A DNA stretch of 64,000 nucleotides from Myxococcota bacterium (lineage in GTDB: Bacteria > Myxococcota > XYA12-FULL-58-9 > JALHOP01): assembly GCA_022842935.1 (NCBI GenBank), contig JALHOP010000001.1:682001-746000 (forward strand), written 5' to 3'. Under the pieces are notes generated by a model, which ran no database searches, had not been told where the DNA came from, and saw only the letters and a program-made list of their open reading frames with translations. Below, one piece after another: positions 33,884 to 42,800 of this stretch (its first letter is position 1; each line of letters begins with the position of its first letter). Both the position numbers and the translations under genes were made by a program.

Positions 33884-35518
33884 TCAGGCTCTAGAGGCCT
33901 TCTCGTAGTACTGCTGGCGGTAGTCACCGATCATGCGCGCGGCTGTGAAGTCGGCGCCGGTGACGATGGCTTGCTTCATCACCTGCGCCCATTGCTCGCG
34001 GCGCTCATAGTACATCGGGATGATCTTCTCTTCGAGCACGCTGTAGAGCGACTCGGCGTCCGCTGCGTCGTCTGGGTTGTTGGCATCGCCGATGAGCCAG
34101 CCGTTTTCGCCATCGCGGGCTGCTTCTGCCCACCATCCGTCCGCGATAGAGGCCGACGGGATCCCGTTGAGCGCCGACTTCATGCCGCTCGTGCCCGATG
34201 CTTCGTAAGGCCGCAATGGCGTATTGAGCCAGACGTCGACGCCACTGGTGATGAGGGCTCCGGTCCACATCGTGTAGTTCACGAGATATCCCACGCGCAC
34301 CTTGCCGCCGAGGTTGTGACCTGCCTGCACGACCGCTTGGATGATGCGGTGGCCGGCTTCGTCGCGCGGATGCGCCTTGCCCGCGAACAAGAACTGCACG
34401 CGGCCGCCAGCCAGGCGAGTCAGACGATCGATGTCACGGAACAACAACGTTGCGCGCTTGTATGCGGCAGCGCGGCGGGCAAAACCGATGGTGAGGATCG
34501 AATCGGCGAACCCCAGGTTGTTGTGGGAGTTGGCATAGGTGAGGAGCTGTCGCTTGCGCTTCTTGTGCGCGTGCAGAAGCCCTTCGGTGGACAATTCTCC
34601 CGCTTGTTTCAGGACGCGCGGATCTCCGCGCCAGCCCGGCAACTCCTTGTCGAAGAGCTCAGCCATGGGCTCGGCGACCCATGTCAGGTGGTGAACGCCA
34701 TTGGTGACGTGGCCGACCTCGCGGTTCGGGAACATCTCGCGCGTCACTTCGCCATGCAGCTTCGAGACGCCATTGGCCGAGCCGCACATCGCGAGCGCGA
34801 GCTCCGACATGCGCAGCGCGTCGTGACCCGCGAAGTCGCGGATGTTCTTCGGCAGCGTATCGCCGAGAACGCGCTCCGCCATCTCGTACATGAAGACGTC
34901 ATGACCGGCCGGAACCGGGGTGTGCGTCGTGAAGTGGCTGACATGGCGGACATGGTCGAGATTGACCCCGGCCATGTGCATGGCGAGCGGCGCGAAGGCG
35001 GTGTGGCCTTCGTTCAAGTGCAGTCGCTCGATTTGCGGATGAACGAGCTTCACTGCCTTGTAGCCGCCGAAGCCGAGCACGGCCTCCTGGAGCAAGCGCA
35101 GCTCCTGATCACCACCATAGAGGCGATGCGTGATGCTGCGATCTTCGGGTGCGTTGTCTGGGCAGTCCGTGTCGAGCAGCAGGACCGGCACCTTCTTGCC
35201 GGTAAAGCCCGTGATCTCGGTGGTCCAGATGTCGACGTTGACGCGGCGATTGTAGAGGCGAATGTCGACGCGCTGCGGCAGACGTTTCAGGAGCGGCGAG
35301 GGCATGAACGCCGGGTAGGACTCGGTTTGCCAGCCGTCGTGGCCCAAGTGCTGCCGAAAGTAGCCTTCGCGATAGAGCAGAGTGACGCCGACCAAGGGCA
35401 AACCAGCGTCCGCGGCGGCCTTCAAGTGGTCGCCAGCAAGGACGCCGAGACCGCCGCTGTAGGTTGGGACGTCGGTCGAAAAGCCAATCTCGGCGCTGAA
35501 ATACGCAGTGGACTGCAT
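33884..35518 (-). CDS. glgP: Alpha-glucan (glycogen/maltodextrin) phosphorylase, short form
   Basis: This GT35 enzyme uses phosphate to release glucose-1-phosphate from alpha-1,4-glucans. The protein begins with the substrate-loop segment STAYFSAEIGFSTDVPTYSGG, has the HLNEGHTAFAPL and HVTNGVHHLTW blocks, and keeps the PLP-binding EASGTSGMKSALNG with the lysine at 447. At 544 residues it belongs to the shorter bacterial/archaeal group rather than the ~800-residue group, lacking most of the N-terminal regulatory region. The ATG at 35518 follows a GGGGGA-rich segment. It is divergent from algH and may head the operon that ends with rpsA. Confidence 0.93.
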   Translation of the reverse strand: MQSTAYFSAEIGFSTDVPTYSGGLGVLAGDHLKAAADAGLPLVGVTLLYREGYFRQHLGHDGWQTESYPAFMPSPLLKRLPQRVDIRLYNRRVNVDIWTTEITGFTGKKVPVLLLDTDCPDNAPEDRSITHRLYGGDQELRLLQEAVLGFGGYKAVKLVHPQIERLHLNEGHTAFAPLAMHMAGVNLDHVRHVSHFTTHTPVPAGHDVFMYEMAERVLGDTLPKNIRDFAGHDALRMSELALAMCGSANGVSKLHGEVTREMFPNREVGHVTNGVHHLTWVAEPMAELFDKELPGWRGDPRVLKQAGELSTEGLLHAHKKRKRQLLTYANSHNNLGFADSILTIGFARRAAAYKRATLLFRDIDRLTRLAGGRVQFLFAGKAHPRDEAGHRIIQAVVQAGHNLGGKVRVGYLVNYTMWTGALITSGVDVWLNTPLRPYEASGTSGMKSALNGIPSASIADGWWAEAARDGENGWLIGDANNPDDAADAESLYSVLEEKIIPMYYERREQWAQVMKQAIVTGADFTAARMIGDYRQQYYEKASRA

Positions 35519-35648
35519 GGTGAAGCGATTCCCCCGTTGGTGAGGGCAAGAACACGATAGTCGCCTCGCAAGTCAAGTCCGGCACCTGCTCGACCGAGTC
35601 CCCGTTCAGGTTTTGCGCCGGGCCGAATAACGGCTATGGTTTCCGGGC

Positions 35649-36206
35649 ATGTCCATCGAGGTTGAGCTCGGGGCGCCGGCGTTCCTCATCGCCGTCCCCC
35701 AACTGGGCGATCCCAATTTCTCCCGTGGGGTCGTCTTCGTCATCGAGCACGGTGACCAGGGCTCGATGGGCCTTGTCATCAACCGCCCGGGAAACCTCGA
35801 CCTCAAGTCGTTTGCCTCGACCCAGAACATGCAATTTCGTGGCGACGGTAGCTCGCTCGTTCTTCAAGGCGGACCAGTCCAGACGGACCGCGCCTTCATC
35901 CTGCACTGCTCTGACCACCGGGGACCCGAGACCGAAGACATCATGGGGCAAACCCGTCTGTCGTATTCGCTCGAGTCTTTGAAGCTCATCGTCGACCAGC
36001 CGCCGCCCAAGCTTCGCATCTTCCTGGGCTATGCCGGTTGGGGGCCCGGTCAGCTCGCCAAGGAAATCACGGCGGGGGCCTGGTTGCTTGGACAGGCCAC
36101 TGAGAACCTGGTCTTCGAAACGCCGCTCGACCGCATCTGGGAGACTGCGCTGCGCCACATGGGAATCGATCCTGCGTTGCTCATGCACAGCGGAGCCGTC
36201 CACTAG
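35649..36206 (+). CDS. algH: YqgE/AlgH family protein
   Basis: This 185-residue protein of the conserved YqgE/AlgH (DUF179) family has an unresolved biochemical role. Typical blocks are FLIAVPQLGDPNFSRGVVFV near the start, GSMGLVINRP, VLQGGPVQTDRAFILH, and LGYAGWGPGQLAKEI. It has no signal peptide or membrane segment, so it is cytoplasmic. Upstream of the ATG I see no clear ribosome binding site, but a -35/-10-like pair (TTGCGC, TATGGT) ends only 9 bases before it, so a very short or absent leader is possible. It is convergent with the PDZ lipoprotein gene. Confidence 0.92.
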   Translation: MSIEVELGAPAFLIAVPQLGDPNFSRGVVFVIEHGDQGSMGLVINRPGNLDLKSFASTQNMQFRGDGSSLVLQGGPVQTDRAFILHCSDHRGPETEDIMGQTRLSYSLESLKLIVDQPPPKLRIFLGYAGWGPGQLAKEITAGAWLLGQATENLVFETPLDRIWETALRHMGIDPALLMHSGAVH

Positions 36207-36334
36207 ACTCTTTTGGCGCCCTTCGCTCGCCGTTTGGCCTGTCCTCGGCGCTCGGGATTCGTCCCTTGCTGAGGCCGCCAAGAGGCCTCCCAATGGGATG
36301 TGTGGTGCGGGAGCCCTTCCGCTATGGCAGGGGT

Positions 36335-36733
36335 TTAGTTTGCCGCCCTGTAGTCGCTTGTTTCGCTCTTCACCATTGGGCGTCGCGGGACGACGACCAC
36401 GAGCTTCTGCTCGCGGCGAGCGATGGTGAGGCGAACCTGGCTACCGGGCTCGCCACGCATGAGCATGACTGCGTTGCCGAGCGATAGGTCTTGGGTCGAC
36501 CGGTCGTCGATGGCGAGCAGCTTGTCGCCAGGCTCGACACCGACCGATTCGGCGCTGCCACCTGCCAGAGTCCTCACCACGACCGGGAGGCGCTCTTCGA
36601 TGGTCAGCTCGATGCCCACCCCAACGTATTGCTCGGGGTAGCTTTGAATGACCTCGGTCTTGCCGCAGGCCAAGAGGCCGGCGAGCGCCACCAACATTAG
36701 CCCAAGCATAGGGCCATGGCCTCGTCGGCACAT
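36335..36733 (-). CDS. PDZ-domain lipoprotein (132 aa from the chosen start)
   Basis: A lipoprotein signal MLGLMLVALAGLLAC is followed by a single PDZ domain (QYVGVGIELTIEERLPVVV, then GGSAESVGVEPGDKLLAID and VRLTIARREQKLVVVV). Stand-alone PDZ lipoproteins are thought to hold peptide C-termini or partners at a membrane. Three starts are possible: GTG 36769, ATG 36733 and ATG 36709. The middle one is chosen because it adds the positively charged CRRGHG before the hydrophobic core; 36709 has a better GAGG spacing. There is no protease domain. It lies next to coaD on the same strand. Confidence 0.78.
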   Translation of the reverse strand: MCRRGHGPMLGLMLVALAGLLACGKTEVIQSYPEQYVGVGIELTIEERLPVVVRTLAGGSAESVGVEPGDKLLAIDDRSTQDLSLGNAVMLMRGEPGSQVRLTIARREQKLVVVVPRRPMVKSETSDYRAAN

Positions 36734-36774
36734 TCCCAAAAGCGTAGCCGAGCAGCCGGTTTCGCGCACGCCGC

Positions 36775-37254
36775 TTAGCGTCGAAAGCGCTCTTTGAGCC
36801 CCTTCTCGACGCTCTCGGGCACGAGGCCCGCGAGATTGCCGCCAAACTGAGCGATTTCGCGGATTAGGCTACTCGACACGTAAAAGTGTTCCTCGCCGGT
36901 CATCATGTAGACAGTCTCGATCTGTGGGGCGAGACGCCGGTTCATGTGGGCAAGCTGGAACTCGAACTCGAAGTCCGAAAGCGCCCTTAGACCACGCATG
37001 ACGGCGGTGACCTGGCGCTTCTGGGCGTAGTCGACGAGCAGCCCCTCGAACGTGGTGACTTCGACGCGCGGCTCGTCGCCGATGGCGGCCCGCAGCATCG
37101 CCATGCGTTCCTCGGGCGTGAACAGCGGCGTCTTGCGGGCGTTGTGAGCGACCGCGACGATCATGCGCTCGAAGATACTCAGGCCGCGATGGATAAGGTT
37201 GATATGACCGTTCGTCACCGGATCGAACGAACCTGGATAAAGCACCGTCTTCAT
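36775..37254 (-). CDS. coaD: Phosphopantetheine adenylyltransferase
   Basis: CoaD adenylates 4'-phosphopantetheine to dephospho-CoA, the penultimate step of CoA synthesis. The 159-residue sequence begins MKTVLYPGSFDPVTNGHINL with the nucleotidyltransferase TNGH motif, contains the MRGLRALSDFEFEFQLAHMN block, and ends with the YVSSSLIREIAQFGG signature. Its ATG overlaps the rsmD stop (ATGA). rsmD-coaD pairing is widespread in bacteria, which supports both calls. Confidence 0.97.
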   Translation of the reverse strand: MKTVLYPGSFDPVTNGHINLIHRGLSIFERMIVAVAHNARKTPLFTPEERMAMLRAAIGDEPRVEVTTFEGLLVDYAQKRQVTAVMRGLRALSDFEFEFQLAHMNRRLAPQIETVYMMTGEEHFYVSSSLIREIAQFGGNLAGLVPESVEKGLKERFRR

Positions 37255-37817
37255 GACGCCTGTCCTTTCGCACGCAGGTAAAAGCTCAGGGCGACTTCAC
37301 CGTACCGTCGACTGTCTTCCAGAACGAACGTGGGAGGGGCCGTCGGCGGAGCATCCGAGCTTCGATGCTCGCAAACGACGATCGCTCCGACAGCGATGAT
37401 CGCGCTTTGGTCGAGCAGAGTGAGGGTCGGTCCAAGGAGGCCGTCATCGTAGGGCGGGTCGAGGAAGGCGAGATCGAAGATGTCGCCATGGCGCGTCAGC
37501 TCCGCGATCGCGCGAGCGGCTGGCAAAGCCATCACCTTGGCGCGCTCCGCCAACCCGAGCGCTTGTACGTTTTTGCGGACGAGGTTTGCGGTTGCAGTGT
37601 CGCGCTCGACGAAGACCGCATGGGCGGCGCCGCGTGACAACGCCTCGATGCCGAGGGCGCCACTTCCCGCGAATAAATCGAGGACCCGGGCGTCGACCGC
37701 CCGATCGTAGAGGATCGAAAAGAGCGCTTCGCGGACGCGGTCGGGGGTCGGCCGCGTCAACATCCCTTTCGGGGCCTCGAGCTTACGTCCGCCCGCGGAA
37801 CCGGCAATCACCCGCAT
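37251..37817 (-). CDS. rsmD: 16S rRNA (guanine-966-N2)-methyltransferase RsmD
   Basis: A SAM-dependent methyltransferase of the small ribosomal subunit. The ATG at 37817 gives the family N-terminus MRVIAGSAGGRKLEAPKG; an upstream start would add 14 unconserved residues. Key motifs are VLDLFAGSGALGIEALSRGA for SAM binding and LDPPYDDG for catalysis on an exocyclic amine. Length is 188, normal for the family. It overlaps coaD by 4 bases. It is divergent from the DsbA-like gene, with ~170 bases between. Confidence 0.94.
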   Translation of the reverse strand: MRVIAGSAGGRKLEAPKGMLTRPTPDRVREALFSILYDRAVDARVLDLFAGSGALGIEALSRGAAHAVFVERDTATANLVRKNVQALGLAERAKVMALPAARAIAELTRHGDIFDLAFLDPPYDDGLLGPTLTLLDQSAIIAVGAIVVCEHRSSDAPPTAPPTFVLEDSRRYGEVALSFYLRAKGQAS

Positions 37818-37985
37818 TGGATGAGAATAGTCTATGACGAGGTACGCCTCCGTGCCCACCCCCCCTTGCCTTTGCCGCGGGTTCGTCCGTACAACGCGCG
37901 GGCATAAACCCGGCGTGTCGATCGTTCATCTCGGAACGTTGCGACAAGATGCGGCGTTTCAATTCGTTTTCGGAGGATGGTTCGG

Positions 37986-38765
37986 ATGAAGTTTCTAGCC
38001 AAGAGCGTAGTTACCGGCCTCGCAGCGCTCGCGCTCACCGCTTGCGTCACCCGCGGTGAAATCGAAGAGCTCAAAAAGAACGACAAAGAGATCCTCGCCA
38101 AGCTCGACAAGATCGCGGCGGGTGCCGGTCGTCCCGGACCGCAGCAGCAAGCGCCGCGGGGCCCGGATCCTGAGAAGGTCTACGCCGTTCAGGTCGGCGA
38201 CTCGGCTGCTCACGGTCCTGCCGACGCGTGGGTCACCATCGTCGAGGTCTCGGACTTCCAATGCCCGTTCTGCGGCAAGGTGGTTCCGACCATCAACGAG
38301 CTCCAGAAGAAATATGGCAACGACATTCGCGTCGTCTTCAAGAACAACCCGCTGAGCTTCCACCCGCGCGCCATGCCGGGGGCGATGGCCGCCGAGTGCG
38401 CCCGTGAGCAGGGCAAGTTCTGGGACGTCTACGAGCGTCTGTTCACCAACCAGAAGGCGCTCGAAGATGCCGACCTCGAGAAGTACGCGAAGGAGTCGGG
38501 CGTCGACATGGGCCGCTGGAAGTCCTGCTACAGCAGCAACAAGTACAAGAGCCGTATCGAGGAAGAGCAGCGCCAGATGGTCACGTTGGGCGCGCGTGGC
38601 ACGCCTGCGTTCTTCATCAACGGCCGATTCCTGAGCGGCGCTCAGCCGGTGCAGGCCTTCGAGGCCATCATCGACGAGGAGCTCAAGAAGGCCAAGGAGA
38701 GCGGCATCTCCAAGAAGGACTACTACACGCAGCAGGTCGAGCAGAAAGGCCTGAAGACCCTGTAG
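37986..38765 (+). CDS. DsbA-like thioredoxin-fold lipoprotein
   Basis: Lipoprotein signal MKFLAKSVVTGLAALALTAC (lipid Cys20), a short coiled coil (EIEELKKNDKEILAKLDK), a Gly/Pro/Gln linker, then a DsbA-type fold with C-P-F-C at 93-96 and cis-Pro in GTPAFFINGRF. It probably makes or shuffles disulfides in envelope proteins, which fits the many Cys-rich lipoproteins coded nearby. The start is the ATG at 37986, because GGAGG sits 9 bases upstream; the earlier ATG at 37977 abuts that box. Length is 259. A strong terminator follows at 38805. Confidence 0.9.
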   Translation: MKFLAKSVVTGLAALALTACVTRGEIEELKKNDKEILAKLDKIAAGAGRPGPQQQAPRGPDPEKVYAVQVGDSAAHGPADAWVTIVEVSDFQCPFCGKVVPTINELQKKYGNDIRVVFKNNPLSFHPRAMPGAMAAECAREQGKFWDVYERLFTNQKALEDADLEKYAKESGVDMGRWKSCYSSNKYKSRIEEEQRQMVTLGARGTPAFFINGRFLSGAQPVQAFEAIIDEELKKAKESGISKKDYYTQQVEQKGLKTL

Positions 38766-38804
38766 TGCCCCGTGTCGCCGTCGCGGCACGATAGCCACTC
38801 AACG

Positions 38805-38835
38805 AAAGGCCCGAGGTGACTCGGGCCTTTTTTTT
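38805..38835 (+). terminator. Rho-independent terminator after the DsbA-like gene
   Basis: AAAGGCCCGAG (38805-38815) and CTCGGGCCTTT (38820-38830) form an 11-bp stem with a GTGA tetraloop, followed at once by five more Ts. It lies 40 bases after the stop. The A-run on the 5' side also makes it usable for the convergent acetyltransferase gene. Confidence 0.95.
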
Positions 38836-38844
38836 GAAGCAGCC

Positions 38845-39333
38845 TCACGTCGAAGGCGCGGCCTCGTCCTCCCCCTCGAGCGATGCCCGCATGATCACCG
38901 TGTGCTTCTCGAAACCCGCTCGCTCGTAGCTCGTGATCGCCGAGGTGTTGGCGACGTAGGCCTCCAGACGAACCTCCGTGATGCCCCGCGCCCGGATCCA
39001 TCGCTTCAATGCTGACAAAATCTCTGCGCTGTAGCGCTTCCCACGATGCTCGGGCTTCACGTAGATGAAGCCGAGATAAGCGTGGCGCGTGTGCCGCTGG
39101 AAGCCCGCTGACGATTCCAGGCGGGCAAATCCGCAGGCGATGACGTCACCGTTCAGCACGCCGACGAGTAGGGTCGCCGTGGGTGCATCGATGAGCGCGG
39201 GGATGTCGTAATAACGGACGGGTTCCCTGCGCAGGGTAACGTCGAATGGCCGCTCGGCGGTGATAACCCCCTGCTCGAACTGCTGCAGCACCGGCAAATC
39301 TGCGTGGACGGCTGGGCGGACTGTTAGGCTCAC
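38845..39333 (-). CDS. GNAT-family N-acetyltransferase
   Basis: This 162-residue acetyl-CoA-dependent transferase has a single GNAT fold. The core is visible: LTVRPAVHADLPVLQQF at the N-terminus, AYLGFIYVKPEHRGKRYSAE carrying the R/Q-x-x-G-x-G/A-like acetyl-CoA loop, and VRLEAYVANTSAITSYERAG with the conserved NxxA-YE block. The acceptor substrate is unknown. GTG start at 39333. It is convergent with the DsbA-like gene across the terminator. Confidence 0.88.
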   Translation of the reverse strand: MSLTVRPAVHADLPVLQQFEQGVITAERPFDVTLRREPVRYYDIPALIDAPTATLLVGVLNGDVIACGFARLESSAGFQRHTRHAYLGFIYVKPEHRGKRYSAEILSALKRWIRARGITEVRLEAYVANTSAITSYERAGFEKHTVIMRASLEGEDEAAPST

Positions 39334-39389
39334 CCGCGCGATGGTCTGATCCCAGGTAGCGACCCGTCAACGAAAAATGACGTGGCGCG

Positions 39390-39791
39390 TTATCCGCGAG
39401 GGCGTCGTCGTGGCGCAGCTGCCACGGTAGCGAGTTGCGCCGCGAGCGCGGTAGACTTTCGGCCCTTTGCTGGTTCTTGCCGGGTCTCTCCGACCGTGGG
39501 CGACACGCGCGCGACGCTGAGCCCCCCGGGGCCATCGCTCGCCGCTTCACCGGTGACTGGGCGTGTTTGGCGCGGAACCAAGAGCTCGCGCTCGGCGCGG
39601 TAGAGCTGGTCTTCGACTTCTTCGATGACGCGCTTCCAGCGAAGCGATGCAACCTTGAACGCCTCGTGCTCGGCAACCCAGCGCTCGAGCATGGCGCGCG
39701 GGATATCGAGGGCGCCGTGCGCGTCGCTCGGCTGCCACCCCAACGTGTGCTGGCCTTCGAAGTCGAGACCGAGCTCTACGCGCACCTTCAT
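39390..39791 (-). CDS. Uncharacterised protein (133 aa)
   Basis: I do not recognise a family. The first ~75 residues look like a compact alpha/beta domain (MKVRVELGLDFEGQHTLGW, ALDIPRAMLERWVAEHEAFK) that then becomes strongly helical (RVIEEVEDQLYRAEREL). The last ~55 are Pro/Arg/Ala-rich and probably disordered. The ATG at 39791 is used; a GTG at 39821 would add ten residues. The gene follows the 1532-residue gene on the same strand by ~100 bases. Confidence 0.6.
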   Translation of the reverse strand: MKVRVELGLDFEGQHTLGWQPSDAHGALDIPRAMLERWVAEHEAFKVASLRWKRVIEEVEDQLYRAERELLVPRQTRPVTGEAASDGPGGLSVARVSPTVGETRQEPAKGRKSTALAAQLATVAAAPRRRPRG

Positions 39792-39889
39792 GGCCACCGA
39801 TGTAACACGAAGGTCCGACACGCATGCCGCAAGGAATCTTGTGACGAGAACGTTTCGGCGGACACACGATCAAACCCGATCAAAAGCGA

Positions 39890-42800
39890 TCAGTTCCGAT
39901 CGCGCTGGAACGGATTCCACTGTTCTTCGATGAGACGTCGGCGCCGTCTCTCTTCGGCTTGCGCGGCGGCTCGCTCACGGCGGACGCGATCGGCCTCACC
40001 TGTGGACGGGGAGGGCACGCGAGGAACCGTCTCGGTTGTTGCCGGCGAACGCCGCTCAGCCGCGGGCGCCGCCGGTTCGGGCGCTGGCGCTAGTGGTGCG
40101 GTCGCGGCTGGTTCCGGTTTGGCGGCGTTCCAACGGCGGCGGATCGCCTCACCCGTGTCGCGGGCGTTGCGCAACGCGTCCTCGGGATTCATCGCGCCAT
40201 CGAAGGTCAGGGTCCCGTTGGTGAGTACGGCGTGAGCACGGGCGGAGATTTCGGCGGGGGCATCGGTGCTGCGCAGCGTGGCGCTGATGGGTCTGCCATC
40301 GCTGCGCATGCTGAAGTCGATCGTGCCGTTGAATTGGCCGGCGCTGCGCACGTAGCTCGCCGGTTGCTCGTCGCCGGGCGGGGGCGGCTCGCGTTCGGGC
40401 AAGCGGAAGTTACCCTCGAGCCGGCCAGCCAGACGGGCGTCGACGCGTTGATCGCGGCCTTGCTGTGTGAAGCCCATCGAACCCAAGAAGATCTGCAAGC
40501 GCGAGCGCCGGGTCACCGGTCGCCGGGGGTCGGTGCGATCGAGCCAGGTCGGTTCGATGCGAAGGTTCGAGGCCTGCGAGCCGGGAGGACCCGCGACGAT
40601 CGTACCGGTCACCTCGCCCGAGCTCGCGTCGGTCTCGAGGTACCAATCGTGCATCAGGATTTGCTTACGGTCCGGCCCGATGTGGAGCGACTCGAGCGCG
40701 CCGGTCGCCATCGCGTTGCTAACCAGCACGCTCATGCGGGGCGACGGAAAGACGAAGGTGGCGTTTTCGACCTGAACGCCAACCGTCGCCCGTTGCTCAC
40801 GCGGCATCACCAGACTGATGCCGGTCTCGCGGCTTACCGTGAGCGTTGCCGCCGCGGCGCGAAAGTCGACACGTCGCAAGCGAGCCGAGACTCCCGACGC
40901 GCTGGGGTCGCTGGTCTCCGGCGGTATCTCGAAGTTGGTGGCGGTACCGACGACGTCGGTGAGTCGCAGATCGCCGGTGCGTAGGAAGCCATTCTCGAAC
41001 GCTGGTGACCCGTCGGCGAGGCGCGAGCTCTGCACCCAGAGCTGCGAGCCGTTGTACATCAGGTTACCGCTGAACGTGCCGTGAAGGCCGTCGGTCGTGA
41101 TTGACCCGTCTTGCGCGATGCTTATCCGCCGCGCTCCGCCATCGCGAATGCTAAACGTTTGTCGGTCGGCCTGCTGGAAGGTCAGGGCTGGCGCCCGCAC
41201 CTCGGTGAGGGTGAGGTCGGTGGCGGAGGGACTCCGTGGATCGCCCGTCTGCACCAGGCGGATCCGAGCGCTCACGCCCGACAGGCTCATGTTCGCCCCG
41301 TCGGCGCTGCGTACCAGCGAATCGCCGAAGGTCACCTGGGCGGTGACCTCAGTGCGGCCGTCGACACGAACGACGCGAACGTCCTCGGCCGCGGCGATAG
41401 TCAGGCGATTGGCGCCCATCTGAATGGTCTGGCCTGGATTGATCTGTGCGCGGGCTCGCACCTCGGCACTGACGAGGACGTCGCGGACGAAGCGGCGGTC
41501 TTGTTCGGGCACGCGCTCGAGCGCGCGCTCGATGAGGTCGGGGCGCGTGTCGATGCGTACGTCGAGGTGACGGGCCGCTCGCGCCGCGAGCTCCTGAACG
41601 GTCGTGGGCAGCTCGCGCGAGCCGGTGGCCATCTCCATGACCTGGCCCGTGAGGTAGCCGTTCAAGGCACTCTCTTGACCGAGCCAGCCACTGGCGACGT
41701 GGATACCGTTGTAGATCGCCGCATCACCGAAGGTGGCGCGCGTGACTCGCGGTCGGAACGTGATCTGGTCGGGGTTCGACGCGGACGGCACGATGTCGAG
41801 TCCCGCGAACTCCATGTGACTCTCGAAGGGCGTGTTGTACCAGCGACCGTTACTGCTCGGGTTGAAGGTGAGCCGCAATGGCGGATTGAAGCTGATGCCG
41901 GAAGGTAGCCCTCCGGTTGGGTTCGGCGTGCCGTCCGGACGGGTCGCGAGCTGGGGCGTGATGCGGCCGCCGTCAGTCTCGAGTACCAAACGCACGGAGC
42001 CCTGCTGGAACGTCAGCTCCCTGGCGCCGCTGTCGGCGATGATCCCATCGGTCAAGCGAATGGTATGAGCGCGCGGAATGTTGACCGTCAGATCGAGGTC
42101 GGCTTCACGAAGGCCGCGGGTGACCATGGCGGCCACGTCGAGAGTACGCGTGACGCTGTCGAGCGATTCACGGGGGCTCGAGCCTGCACCGCTGACCAGC
42201 GCGGGTATCGGCAACATCTCGAGTGACCGACGCAGCGACTCGTGACGCGCCCTTGCGTTGGTGACATCGGTATACATTGGGAGGCCGCTATTGCGGGCAC
42301 CCTCGGTGTTGTAGAGGGTGTCGATGGCAAGTCGCTCGAAGTTGACACGTCCTTCGGTGACTGCGCCGTCGCGTGTGGAGAAGGCGCCGTCGCGGGTCAC
42401 AGTGAAAGGGACCGCGATATCGACATCGCCGACGCCTTGCACGTGAATGCCGGCCTCCGCCCGCGCCCCGTCGAAGCCAGGGACGCCGGAAGGCAGAAAC
42501 GAAAACCCGGCTGGCTGCTCGCCCGACCCCGGTCGTGGGGCGGCGACGCGGAGGTTAACGGTGCCGCGAATTTCTGGAGAGATATCGCCCGCGCGGTATC
42601 GGATGCTCGCCTGTCCACGACCGCTGGCATTGGTGAGAGTCGCTTGCTCGGTCGTAGGGAGGCGGACCGTCGCGCGGGCGAGGGTGGCATCGAACTCTGC
42701 TCGCATGTCAACGGCCCTGCTCGCCCAGTCGAGGCTGCGCACCTGTGCTCGCAATAGCGAACCGTTGGCGACGTCGGTACGCATGCCGATCTCGCCCAGG

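Noticed and set aside
36271-36289. GAGGCC/GGCCTC inverted repeat between algH and the PDZ lipoprotein gene
   Set aside because: Only 6 bp with a 7-base loop and no T-run; expected often at this GC content.
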